13,258 nucleotides of DNA from Hymenoscyphus infarciens (GCA_001414345.1 LLCB01000667.1:1-13258); one strand, 5' to 3'; positions 1 through 9,330 are shown, numbered from the stretch's first letter. Made by a program: numbers and translations. The notes: generated by a model from the letters alone, not told the origin.

Positions 1-16
1 CCCCCCCCCCCCCCCC
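1..16. repeat. C16 homopolymer at the window edge
   Basis: Sixteen consecutive C residues open the window, a strong outlier against the AT-rich remainder. It is not the usual fungal telomere repeat (CCCTAA/TTAGGG). CpC is not the preferred RIP context, so a C run could survive. It could also be a contig-end or gap-edge artefact. The sequence cannot separate these. Confidence 0.6.
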
Positions 17-69
17 TCTCTAATATACCTATTACTCTATTTTACTAAAATCTACCTAACCTATTATTA

Positions 70-279
70 AACCCTATATTTCTTCTTACTAACTCTAATA
101 ACCTTATAGTAATTATTAGAATAAGATACTCTTATATAGTTTAATATCTTTAAAACATATCTAGCTCTAAATTCTATAACTTATTCTTATTCTTCTATTA
201 ATCTAATATTACTTACCTCTTCTAAGATATAAAGATAGATAATTAGCGTATTCTCCTTATTCTTAAAAGAGTTTCTAAC
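70..279 (-). pseudogene. Coding remnant, unknown product (minus strand)
   Basis: The minus-strand frame that pairs with plus triplets starting at 70, 73 and so on has only two in-frame stops in 70 codons, both TAA (opposite plus 181-183 and 187-189), where about seven would be expected. The conceptual peptide has mixed charge, rich in Leu, Ile, Glu, Arg and Tyr, and looks helical, including an ILEEVSNIRLIEE stretch. The stops are consistent with former CAA (Gln) codons. The frame continues with more stops up to about 345. It may belong to the same gene as the Lys/Asp-rich tract upstream on this strand (437-631), but that lies in a different frame, so an indel or separate origin is needed. I do not recognise the family. 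Confidence 0.45.
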
Positions 280-436
280 TTATAAGTACTATAGATAGTC
301 CTAGGAAATGTCTAGGTAGTAAAACCGTACTCTATTTTAAACCTAGATAAGTTAATATTCCTTAAGAAAATTTAGTTAAGTTTATTTAATTTTAAAAAGA
401 AGAATTTTACCTTTTATATTTATTCCTATTATACTA

Positions 437-631
437 CTCGCTATTCTTATTAAAGCCTATGTTCTTATCCTCGTCCTTATCCTTATTATCGTCTCTACTC
501 TTATTCTCCTTATCCTTATCCTTATTATCCTTATTATTATCTTTATTATCCTTATTCTTATCATCCTTATCCTTATTATTCTTATTCTTATCATCCTTAT
601 CTTTATCCTCGTCTCTATTTGAATCGAAATC
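437..631 (-). pseudogene. Lys/Asp/Asn-rich low-complexity coding remnant (minus strand)
   Basis: Sixty-five consecutive minus-strand codons are free of stops, bounded by TAG at plus 632-634 and 434-436. They read as alternating Lys, Asp and Asn with some Glu, Arg and Ser (DKDNKDKDK-type). The plus strand is correspondingly a CTTATC/CTTATT pyrimidine tract. Many Asn codons (AAT after T) probably were Asp (GAT) before TpG to TpA change, so the ancestral tract was likely even more acidic. Such charged tracts are typical disordered linkers. Function and family are unknown. The tract survived because it contained little CpA. An 81-codon plus-strand ORF over the same bases (459-704, Ser/Leu-only) is the antisense shadow. 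Confidence 0.5.
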
Positions 632-781
632 CTACTTATCTTTATTATCTAAAGCTAGCGGCTTATCCTTAATCTATATTATAATCTCTCTTATAAGTAA
701 TTAGGTAAATATTTAAAGCATAGTACTAATAGTAAAGCGTTCTTTATTATTATTTATAAGTAGAGAGCTAGAGTCCCTTTT

Positions 782-1160
782 TATTTCCTCTAATTAAAGG
801 AGTAATCCTATTATTACTATAAATCCCTATTTCGTTTTATTATATAAGCGCTTATTTATTATAAGTACGAAGTTATTATAGAAGGTTAGGATAGAAAACA
901 TCTTTATCTTGATTATAAGTTGTGTTTTACTATTATTAAACTTTAAATCCTTAGTAGGTTTCTTATAGCTCTTAAATATATAAAAAATATAGAGGATATA
1001 GAAGTATTCTATAACTAATTTATTTATAGGTTCTTGTTATATAATAATCTTTGTCTTCTTTTATCTATACTTCCTTTATAAACCTATACTTATTTTATTA
1101 ATATCTTAATCAAGAGTTGTTTTATTAGTAGTAAATTCTGTTTTAATATTAAAGCTATAT
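782..1160 (+). pseudogene. Weak coding remnant, unknown product
   Basis: In the plus frame starting at 782 there are about eight stops in 126 codons. The better half (881-1160) has about four in 93, below background. The peptide is hydrophobic and aromatic, rich in Leu, Ile, Phe, Tyr and Lys, with several Cys codons (TGT) still present. The retained TGT and TTG codons mark this as a less heavily mutated patch. In-frame TAA/TAG are consistent with former Gln or Trp. The frame continues to about 1590 at near-background stop density. No motif was recognised. Confidence 0.33.
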
Positions 1161-1689
1161 AGCTCTATAGTAATATTCTTTAAGCTATATTAGAAAAACC
1201 CTTTACTAGGATTAAATTTAAATACTTAAACATTATTAAGCTAGTATAGATTATAACTACTTATTGTTCTCTTTTATAGATTTATAACTAGCTCTCTAGC
1301 TTTAGTGATTAGGCGTCTAACTATAACTATATCTAGGTTAGTAAGTATTTAATTCTAAGTCTATTTTATAATATATAGTCTTAATAGAAAATACTAATAG
1401 AAATTCATTTTACTTAATATTAGAGATTAAAGGGCCTTTTTAAGGTTTTTAAGAAGTAGTATAAATTACTTATATTAATTCTACGTTACTTTCTTAACCT
1501 TCTTATCTACTACTCTAGCTTTTACTACTTCCTCTTACTCCTTTACCTTTTACTTCTTATTTATTATATAAAACTCCTTAAGAAATGTCTTATAGTTACT
1601 TAGGAATCCTATAAAATATATTTTATTATTTATCTCCTCTATAGTTACTAATATATATTATAAAGTCTTAACTAAGTTATTAGACTATT
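1161..1689. other. No supportable gene; RIP-degraded DNA
   Basis: Stop density is near background in the frames I read. A pyrimidine-rich part lies at about 1490-1560. No repeat or RNA structure was seen. Confidence 0.6.
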
Positions 1690-1990
1690 TATAATATATA
1701 CTAAGAAGGTAAGATTGTCTAGTAGAAGGAGGATTATAAGGGTAAGAATATAAAAACTACTAAAAGGTAGTAAGGTTAAGGATATAAAGGTAAGGTTATA
1801 GGTGGAGGGTAATAGTAGAGAAGTTAAGTATAAAGTAAGTAACGTTATAGGTAAAGGCTATAGTTAGAAACTACTAAGAAGGTTTTTATATTTAAGTTTA
1901 GTATAGGTAGGTATAGGTAGAGACTACTAAGTAGGAATCAAGGAGGTCTATTATATTAGCTTTTATAAAATATAATAAGAAAAATAGCTT
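1690..1990 (+). other. Purine-rich, GG-rich block, possible basic coding remnant
   Basis: This stretch is strongly G+A rich on the plus strand, with many AAGG, GTAGG and GGTAA words and a GGTGGAGGG run near 1801-1809. One frame reads as Lys, Gly, Arg and Thr-rich residues (EDYKGKN and similar), as in a disordered basic segment, but stops are frequent. Downstream (to about 2280) another frame gives a Leu/Ile-rich, helix-like conceptual peptide with too many stops to be secure. It may be coding sequence of a dead element. No family was recognised. Confidence 0.3.
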
Positions 1991-2744
1991 AAACTTATAA
2001 TTAATACGCCTTTAGTAGGTTAGAGATTGTTTATAATTCTAGATATAGAGGATATCTAAGTAGAATTTTTATATAAGTATAAAGATATTTAGCTATAAAG
2101 CATAGTAAATAAATAGAAGGTCTTCTAACTAGTGCTTAGTTATTTAGATATATAAATATAATTATACTAAAGTAGCTTATAAGTTCTTACTTATTAGCTA
2201 ATAGATTTATAAAAGGCTTTAGAGAGTCTTTTAAACTCGTTCTATATTATAGAAGCTTATATAGTATAGTATAATATAGTTAGTATATCTAGACTATCTA
2301 TTATATAATATCTATCTTCTTACTATCCTCTCTTTCCTATTTATTAAAATATTAGATTATTTACTATATTATACTTCTACCTTCTATTACTCTCTACTTA
2401 TCTTTACTCCCTCTAGTATATAAGGAATTGTTCTAAGAATTTCCCTTAGGTTATATATCTAAGAAAAGTATAATAATATACTAAAAGACGAGAACAGCTT
2501 ATATATTAACCCCTTAATAGTATTAGCTTATACTAAGATGTTTTTTTAATAATATAATAACCTCTCTATACTATATAGCCCTAGGAAAGAAATAGAAAGG
2601 ACTTCTTACTAGTTAATTTAACTAGAAAACCGAATACTTACTAAACCTACCTCTTATAAGTAGATAACCTCTATTATTAAATAGTCTTTTAAGAAGAGGT
2701 TTTACTATATCCTCCTCTCTTAATTATATTAAAGCTAGAGTGAT
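1991..2744. other. No supportable gene; RIP-degraded DNA
   Basis: A pyrimidine-rich stretch lies at about 2310-2425, on the opposite skew to the purine block before it. No frame is clearly below background stop density. Confidence 0.55.
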
Positions 2745-2900
2745 TTTCTATAGTTAGATTTAGCTAGTAGAACCTATCCTACCCTCCTTACTTAATTATA
2801 CCTCTCCTATAGTTATATTTTACTAGTAGAACGCCTCTCTCCTCTTATATTTAATTATACCTCTTCTACTATTATGTTTCACTAGTAGAGCCCTCTATTC
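2745..2900. repeat. 59-bp minisatellite, about three copies
   Basis: Landmarks recur every 59 bases. TATAGTTA-type words begin at 2749 and 2808. CTAGTAGA begins at 2764, 2823 and 2882. TAATTATACCTC begins at 2793 and 2852. A more degraded fourth copy may continue to about 2950. The unit is not a multiple of three, which argues against a coding repeat and fits a spacer, UTR or LTR-type tandem array. Copies differ by substitutions and small indels. Confidence 0.75.
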
Positions 2901-2950
2901 GATTATACTAGCGTAATTCTTCTATAATTTAGATTATTTAGAATAACTCC

Positions 2951-3649
2951 TCTTATTTAAGTATATAAGTAGATAGTTAGACCTTACTAACTATAATTTT
3001 ACTAGTATATTATTATTTAGCTTATTCCTACTAGTATATGTCTACCTAATATCTACCTTACTATAGGCGTCGTCCTCTTAGCTATTTAAGTTTAGTTATT
3101 AAGCTGCTCTAATATAAATAAAGTCTAAAAACCGAAAAATAGCGTAGAAAGAGTAAGCTAGGAGTAAGTTTAGAGAGGTAGTTTTAGATAAGAATAGGAT
3201 TTAAAGTGTTTTCGAATTAATAGATACTCTAGATAGAGATAGTATAGAGACGTAAAGAAGTTTTTTCTTTTATATAGAAGTAGAGAATTAAACCTATAGT
3301 TACTAAAGGTGGTAGAATTTATAAGCTTATCTAGTAGAGATAGGAGGTTTTAAAGTATCTAGTCTAGAAGAACTATAAAAGCCACGTATACTAACTTCGT
3401 TCCTCTCTCCTTCCTTTAACACCTACCTACTTACCTAGTATACCTTATACTTAATAATATACTAATAATATATCGTCTTTTCTTTCCTTCTCTATAAACC
3501 TATAAAAGAGATCGATCTAGGCGATTCTATAAGAATTATAGAGATTATATATCTACTCTCTAAATTAGACCCTTAAGTACTTAACTATAATTAAGTATAT
3601 AATTTAGTAGCTTCTATTATATTCTAATAATTAAATTACTAAAGATAAA
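2951..3649. other. No supportable gene; RIP-degraded DNA
   Basis: The part at about 3120-3370 is purine-rich on the plus strand. A conceptual plus-strand reading there is basic but carries many TAG codons. No motif was recognised. Confidence 0.5.
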
Positions 3650-3913
3650 GCTATCTACGAAACTTATCTCTTATATAGTATGTGTTAGAAGTATACTTTG
3701 AACTATATTATATATATCCTACTATATAATAACCTATTAGTACGAGATAATAATATAGGCTAGCTTATATATATACTCTTATAAGCTATAACCTTTAAAA
3801 GCTAGTAAAGGTAAATTTATATTATTTTTAAAGGATTTAGCTAATTTATCTACTAAATAGTAAGTCTTTAGTATTCTAGTATAGTAGTAAGCTAAAAGCA
3901 AAGATCTCTATCC
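3650..3913 (+). pseudogene. Possible coding remnant upstream of the 22-codon repeat gene
   Basis: The plus frame starting at 3650 has about three stops in its first 45 codons, becomes stop-rich near 3800, and ends at a TGA at 3914-3916, unusual because most stops here are TAA or TAG. The peptide is Leu, Tyr, Ile and Asn-rich and shows an ATG TGT pair near 3680. It is in the same frame as the remnant at 4262-5105. Between them (about 3937-4090) another frame reads as a Pro/Ser-rich run followed by a basic KKSKKRSK-type cluster, so the ancestral gene may be broken by indels. The family is unknown. Confidence 0.33.
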
Positions 3914-4261
3914 TGATTATATTCTATAACCTATAGCCTAGACCTGCCTCTTCCTCTTCCTTTACCTAGGCTTATACTAATAAAACTCGTATATTAAATA
4001 AGTAATAATAGCTACCTACGTCTTATAAGAAGTCTAAAAAACGATCTAAAACTCGCTTCTAAGTATTCTTAAGAGATAGAATTAATACTATATATACTAC
4101 TATTTTAATTATACTAGCTTAAACTATAAAATTAAGAAGTCTTAAAAACTAAGATAATTTCTATATATATTATCTTAGAGGTTTAAACTTAGAATACTCT
4201 ATTACTAATTAGTTACTAATAAGTATCTCTCTTTATCTTAGAAAACCTTATTCTCTTAGAT

Positions 4262-5105
4262 GATCTAGTAAAATCTTAAAAATCTAGAAGATTTAGTTTA
4301 ATTATAGTGTATTACTTAGTAATTATTATAAATAATTACTTTAAAAAATTTAAAATACTATTTAAAGTAATCTCTACTAAATTAGTAATTAGAAGGCGAT
4401 CTCTTCCTCTTATAGCTCTTAGTACTATATTCTAAGAAGTATATAAAGCTTCTAGTCTAGACCTAGCTCCTTTAGAAATAGAATAATATATATAAGCGTT
4501 ATCTTTCTAATACTTGAACACTGTTGATAACTCTCTTAAACAAATAGAACTAGCTTTATTCTTCTAATACCTAGCCCTTATTAATAACCTTGTACTATCT
4601 ACTAAACACCTGGCCCTTATTAATAACCTCTTAGAACTAATAGAGATATAAGAGAATATACTATCTACTAAATACCTAGCCCTTATTAATAACCTCTTAG
4701 AACTAATAGAGATAAAAGAGAATATACTATCTACTAAACACCTAGCTCTTATTAATAACCTCTTAGAACTAATAGAGATAGAAGAGAATATACTATCTAC
4801 TAAATACCTAGCCCTTATTAATAACCTCTTAGAACTAATAGAGATAGAAGAGAATATACTATCTATTAAACACTTAGCCTTTATTAATAACCTTATACTA
4901 TCTACTAAACACCTAGCCCTTATTAATAAGTTAGATATAATTAGAAGGGAGTTATTAAGTTAAGGTTTAGCTAAATCTAATCTAACTATTAAATAAGAGT
5001 AACTTAAAAAGATATTAAACAGATTAGAGATATTATATAAACTAAGTATTAATATTAATAAGCTAGCTAGTAATAGAAAGAAGTAAGGTAGAAAAGCGTA
5101 AGGTA
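4262..5105 (+). pseudogene. Coding remnant with 22-residue tandem repeats
   Basis: This frame has about 12 stops in 280 codons, against about 28 expected, and nearly all are TAA in positions that fit former CAA (Gln). The N-terminal part is mixed helical sequence. The centre (4556-4936) carries 22-codon repeats. The C-terminal part is basic and Gln/Lys/Arg-rich (NRKKQGRKAQGR-like if TAA is read as Gln). The repeat peptide, LSTKHLALINNLLELIE plus five acidic residues, places Leu/Ile with an 11-residue spacing twice per unit, suggesting an amphipathic helix or coiled coil. Unit lengths of 66 and 39 bases keep the codon phase, the best evidence that this was translated. The true start is not visible. 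Reading may extend upstream to about 4052. I do not recognise the protein; a structural protein of a transposable element or a host repeat protein are both possible. Confidence 0.62.
4556..4936 (+). repeat. 66-bp tandem repeat (22 codons), four full copies plus partials
   Basis: Full 66-base units begin at 4595, 4661, 4727 and 4793. A short 39-base unit (13 codons) begins at 4859 and a last partial unit at 4898. A 39-base relative precedes the array at 4556. Copies differ at few sites, and several are RIP-type. The His codon is CAC in some units (4607, 4739, 4871, 4910) and TAC in others (4673, 4805). The Leu codon is CTG in the first full unit and CTA in the others. One codon varies among TAA, AAA and GAA. 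Confidence 0.9.
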
Positions 5106-5462
5106 GGTACTAGTAAAGAAGCCTTTATATACTAGAAAATTACTAGTACTTCTTACTATATAGTACTTTACTCTTATAATAAAACTAATATATTACTAAG
5201 TGTGTTTTGAGTTATTTTTTAATATTTAGATAGATATACCTAGCTTTTAAGCTATACTACTTTTTATTATACTTATAATAGTTTCCTATTCTAGTAAAGA
5301 AGTGAAGAATACTACTATATACTACTAAGAATTAACACTAGTAATTAATTATATATATTCTATAAAACTTAAATACTTTATATCTTAAAAAGAACCTAGA
5401 CCTCTCTTACTCTCTATTACTTCTAATAGTAATAATTATAAAAAAACGCTATCTACTTATAT

Positions 5463-5520
5463 CTCTATATACCTATATCTCTATATGTCTATATCCCTAT
5501 ATACTTAAATATCTCTATAT
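5463..5520. repeat. 16-bp tandem repeat, three to four copies
   Basis: CTCTATAT or CCCTATAT landmarks begin at 5463, 5479, 5495 and 5513 (periods 16, 16 and 18). The unit is not a multiple of three. It sits in a TATA-rich stretch reaching about 5560. Confidence 0.7.
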
Positions 5521-5580
5521 TACTAGTATCTATATATTTATATACTATATATATATAGATTCTATATTAAAGAACCTAGA

Positions 5581-6000
5581 ATAGTACTAAGTAAATAGCC
5601 TAAGTACAAGGCTAAATCCACCTACTATAAATAGTATACTTAGTAGCCTATTCTATAAAATTACTCTTATCCTCTTCTAATTTCGTAATAATTGTTTCTT
5701 CTTAATATATATAGTATAGACGCTTAGCCTAATAGTATTATTACTTTTACTTAAGTATTTAAACTATAATCTTAGGGTTCTCCTTTAAAGACTAGTAATA
5801 TTTATGCTTAAGGCTAGTAATATAGGTATTAATATTATAAATCTTATTAGTAGCCTTGTTATTAGTAGCCTTCTAGAAGCTCTTAAACTATAAAGTATAA
5901 GTAAAGATAGTATAGAAATATTAATTATATTAATATATAGATTTAAAGGTATCTTAATCTTATTTCTCTCTCTTAGCCTCCTTCTATATCTTAACCTTAG
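5581..6000 (-). pseudogene. Minus-strand coding remnant, basic, unknown product
   Basis: The minus frame paired with plus triplets at 5581, 5584 and so on has about five stops in 140 codons (none in 5821-6000), while the antisense plus frame is very stop-rich, as expected opposite Leu codons TTA and CTA. The peptide is Leu, Arg, Ile and Ser-rich. It has a strongly basic segment near plus 5941-5990 (RRRLRERNK) and a Gly-Gly-containing hydrophobic segment near 5610. Above 6000 the frame continues to about 6600 at near-background stop density and may belong to the same gene. The family is not recognised. A DNA-binding or nucleoprotein role would be only a guess from charge. Confidence 0.45.
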
Positions 6001-6837
6001 TATTTATATCCTTTTAGTTACCTAACTTCTTTTAAAAAAGGTTAATAGAGGCTTTAAATCTAGCGGCTATTAAGTAAAGCTCTAAGTACTTCTAAATAAA
6101 CTTATTACATTATTTAGTAGCCTTTAGAGTATAATGTTATATATATAGTAGAAAGTAGTGAATTAGGATATTAAAGGTATAGCTATAGACTTTTAGGATA
6201 TAATAAGGATTATCGGTTAACTTATAGTTAAGAATAGTATTAAAGTTATTATTAGAATTACTTTATACCTTATTATCTAGGGTAAAAGCTAAGAGAGCCG
6301 ACTTTAAACTAGAATAATCTTCTACGCTAGTACGTAGTAATATCCTACTATATAACCGCGATTAGTATCTATAAAGGATAATACGAGTAAATTGTAGAAT
6401 CTTTTAGTTAAACTTACCTAAGATAATCTACTTAGATAGATTAGTAGTAAGTTAGAAATAGTTAAGATTATTTTACTCCTTAGTTATAAAGTTAAGTAAA
6501 GTATATAATACTTTTAATAGAAAAGAGCGTATGTTAATTTTAATACTAAAGTAAAAGATTAAGATATACTAATAAGGAGTAAATTTTAATATATACGTAC
6601 TTAAACCTAGATAGTACTCTAGCTATTATTATAAGATAACTACTAACTAATTAATTCTAGATTTATTCTAACTAATACTCCTATTCTAATTCTCTTTTTA
6701 AAGATCTCTATCTACTACTTACTATAGTTTATACTTTAAAATCTTAGTAGTTCTAATTAAAAAGAGTATTAATATCCTTAGTAAGAATATTCTTTAGAGC
6801 CTCTAAGTATAAGCTATTATTTAATATATATATATAA
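6001..6837. other. RIP-degraded DNA between two remnants
   Basis: Stop density here is near background on both strands, and no frame stands out. It may be decayed extension of either neighbour. CpG-containing words cluster near 6295-6360. No RNA gene or repeat was seen. Confidence 0.5.
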
Positions 6838-6930
6838 GAATACTAGTTAACTAAATATAGGTTTTCGTTAAGTATAAGAGAGTTACTATACTAGTTAGAC
6901 TCTAGTAGTTATAACTTATTATCTACTAGT

Positions 6931-7068
6931 ACTAGCTTGTTAAGTAAAGAGGAGTTATCTTAATTAGTATCTAGTAACTTATTAAGTAAAGGGGAGTTAC
7001 CTTACTTAGTATCTAGTAACTTATTAAGTAAAGAGGAGTTGCCTTACTCTTATAGATTAGTATCTAGC
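6931..7068. repeat. 42-bp tandem repeat, about three copies
   Basis: The word ATCTAGTAACTTATTAAG begins at 6969 and 7011, and a related partial unit begins at 7062. A diverged unit precedes 6969. Spacings are 42 and 51 bases; the extra nine bases are an in-phase insertion. Units differ at GGGGAG/GAGGAG and at TTACC, TTGCC and TTATC. Confidence 0.82.
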
Positions 7069-7178
7069 TATTAGAATTTATTATTAGTATAGTTAAGAAT
7101 AGAAGGATATATTAGTTTCTATTAAGATTAGTACTTTATAAGCGCTTATTCTTAAAGATATATAGAAGAACTACCTAG

Positions 7179-7323
7179 GAGTTAATTCTATAACTTATAC
7201 CTCTTTTCTAAAGGAATCCTATTTAAATAGTCTAAGATATACTATTCTTAGTAGTTTATAAAAGTACTATATAAGAGTTAGATTCTACTTTATAATTTAT
7301 ACCTTTTATCCTTTAGAATCCTA
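7179..7323. repeat. Imperfect direct repeat pair, about 96-102 bp apart
   Basis: The segment beginning GAGTTA at 7179 and ending near AATCCTA at 7215-7221 recurs from 7275 to about 7323, with small insertions totalling six bases. Both spacings are multiples of three, consistent with an internal duplication in a former coding region. Confidence 0.6.
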
Positions 7324-7435
7324 CTAAGGTAATTAAGTATATGTTCCTCCTCCTCTTATTTATACTTTAGTATATACTAAGATTAGAAGTTCTATTAGCG
7401 CGAGGAGATATAGCTATTCTATTTAAGATCTAGCT

Positions 7436-8660
7436 ACTTACTTATTAATTTATACTATTAAATTTATCGTTAGTCTCTTTCTCTAATAACCTAGGCATAG
7501 CCTTGCTTTTTCTATGTTTACCTCTTTACTTATATAAAGTTATTGATTTTACTTTAATAAAGTTATATAAAATCTTAGTAAACGTCCTTTAAGAGAGATT
7601 CTCTAATACTAAGCTCTTTATATAAATTATTAAGTTACTATCTCTTATTTCTTCGTACTTTTATAATAATATTATACTAGTATATATATATAATAATTAC
7701 TTATTAGGTTTAAGAAGAGAGTTAATATTAAGAATTATTTAACATTTTATTAAAATTAAATCTATTAATACAAAGGGTATTGTTTATCTTCTATATTCTA
7801 AGGTCCTACTATAGTAAACCTTGTTAAAAGCTTCTTATAAGATGTATAAGATTCGTTTCCTTCTATACTTAGAGCCTAGTAACTATTATAGTATCTATAT
7901 CTATTCTTAGTTTCTTTCTAGAAGTTTAATATTTAATAGACATAGAAATCGACATTTAGTATTAGGTATAGGCTATACTATCTATCTACTTATAATAGAG
8001 CTAATAAAATATAAAGTTTACTACTAATTAGAGCCTAGAAAAGGATTTGATTATAAATTTAGTTACTACTTAATACTTAATTACTATTATTAGAGTATAA
8101 AATACTATAAAGAACTACTTATAACGAAGTTTATGTTATAATTACTATACTCTTTAAACATCTAGTATAAAGCTAGTCTTTATGTCTTATCTTTCTAGTA
8201 TATAACTAGCTAAGTAGGCTATAATATATCTTATACCTAGGAATAAGGAATTTAAGAAATTAGAAAACTTTTATCTTAGTTCTAGATATCTAGTTATTCT
8301 AGAGTTTAAGTCTAAGAAATAACCTTTCTTTTAAGTATAATATAAAAGTATATACGTCCTTAGTAGTAGGTTTATTAGAGTTTATATTATAAACCCTTTC
8401 CTTTTTTAAGCTAGAACTTAACTTATTTCTAGTGTTTTATAGTTAATAATCTTAAAGACTAATTATAAAATATACTCTTTAAAAGAGCGACCTAGTACGT
8501 GTAGGTGCTTAGTAGCGTTAAGTAAACCCTATAAAACTCCCTTCTAAAACTATATATATATTTATATATAAACTAGCTACTATTATACTTAGTATAGTAC
8601 TTTCTATTAGCTTTTACTAGGCTTCTTAAATATCTACTATTTATACTAGTATCTTTCCCT
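7436..8660. other. No supportable gene; RIP-degraded DNA
   Basis: I read part of this span on the plus strand and found stop densities of about 8 percent or more, not distinguishable from background. No tandem repeat, RNA gene or transposon terminus was recognised. Confidence 0.5.
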
Positions 8661-8740
8661 CCTTCTAACTCCTTCTAACTTCTCCTAACTTCTTCTAACT
8701 TCTCTTAACTTCTTCTAACTTCTCTTAACTCCTCTTAACT
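8661..8740. repeat. Exact-phase 10-bp minisatellite, eight copies
   Basis: Eight consecutive decamers of form YYTYYTAACT run without any indel (units start at 8661, 8671 and so on to 8731). The first five positions vary only between C and T. A CT-rich tail follows to about 8760. The unit is not a multiple of three, so a coding origin is unlikely. It lies about 150 bases upstream of a coding remnant and could be its leader or a terminal-repeat part. Confidence 0.88.
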
Positions 8741-8887
8741 CTCTCTCTATCTCTCTTCTAATAAAACACCTTCTACTCTAACTAGATAAGTAATAAAACT
8801 TAAGCCTCTTAGCTGCTATATAATTCCTACTAACTATATAGCTACTAGTTGTCTAGTTCTCTTTATACTATATTAAATAAGTAAAAA

Positions 8888-9330
8888 CGTCTTTTTATTA
8901 TTACTAAAAAGCTAAATTTATCTAATTATAATATAGAAATATCTTATTATAGTAATAGGTTTAAGAGAGAGTTCTCTATATTCTAAGCCTACTTAGAGAG
9001 ATATAGTAACACGCTAGAAGGGTCTTTTAAAAGATATTAAATAATACGTTAGAGTAGTAGTTAATATGTTAACTAGTAATTTAGAAGCGATTTAAGAATA
9101 ATATAGTACTTTTAATATAGATAATATATTTAAGAAGAGGTTTAAGATAGACGAACTATTTATAAAGGTATAGAGGAAGCTACTAGCCTACTAGGCATTA
9201 AGGACCTAGAGTATATTAGAGTAGAGTTTATTCTAGTTAGAGAGAGCTAACGAAATCCTAGATATATATAAGAGGATTAAAAATCGGTTTAAGGATCCTA
9301 ATAATAAGATGTCTAGAGGATAGAGAGTTA
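8888..9330 (+). pseudogene. Frameshifted coding remnant, helical, unknown product
   Basis: Plus frame from 8888 to 9037 has one stop (TAA at 8984) in 50 codons and reads a plausible mixed peptide (KLNLSNYN, NRFKREFSIF, AYLERYSNTLEG). From about 9018 a second frame takes over with eight stops in 104 codons. It reads helix-like, charged sequence including FKKRFKIDELF and ANEILDIYKRIKNRFKD. A one- or two-base shift near 9018-9037 would join them. The pattern resembles the N-terminal or capsid part of a retroelement Gag in general character only. No diagnostic motif (zinc knuckle, protease or reverse transcriptase) is visible, so the family is left open. Confidence 0.48.

Larger units (their letters stand above)
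6838..7435 (+). pseudogene. Coding remnant with 14-codon repeats, strand uncertain
   Basis: On the plus strand one frame starting at 6838 has about three stops in 76 codons over the repeat part, reading Leu, Ser, Glu and Lys-rich repeats (SSNLLSKGELPYLV). It then continues to about 7435 with more stops. The minus strand has a competing frame through the same repeats with about seven stops in 76, so plus is preferred but not certain. Repeat lengths (42 and 51 bases, and spacings of 96 and 102 downstream) are multiples of three, supporting a coding origin on one strand. No family was recognised. Confidence 0.42.

Noticed and set aside
1..16. Telomere repeat
   Set aside because: The run is pure C with no CCCTAA periodicity.
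230..260. Reverse-strand Y-A-N reading that could be a mutated YADD box of a LINE reverse transcriptase
   Set aside because: It lies in a different frame from the better-supported minus remnant there and has no second Asp equivalent or flanking motifs.
459..704. 81-codon plus-strand ORF made almost only of Ser, Leu and Phe
   Set aside because: It is the complement of a stop-free Lys/Asp/Asn low-complexity tract on the minus strand; the composition follows from the CTTATC pyrimidine repeat and shows no domain or signal of a real protein.
1795..1812. G-quadruplex in the purine-rich block
   Set aside because: Only one GGG run is present among GG pairs with irregular loops, so a stable three-layer structure is not supported.
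4556..7068. CRISPR-like arrays from the regular repeats
   Set aside because: The units are contiguous, with no unique spacers between short conserved repeats, and the codon-phase lengths fit protein-internal or minisatellite repeats.
5641..7081. Long plus-strand frame that becomes continuous if all stops are read as Gln
   Set aside because: Stop density in 5641-6600 is about 17 percent, above background. The excess is explained by Leu codons on the minus strand, so reading all stops as Gln creates a false Gln-rich protein.
9105..9135. FNIDNIF reading, similar to the reverse transcriptase Y/F-x-DD-I box
   Set aside because: None of the neighbouring reverse transcriptase blocks appears at the expected distances, and short matches of this kind are easily produced by TA-rich sequence.
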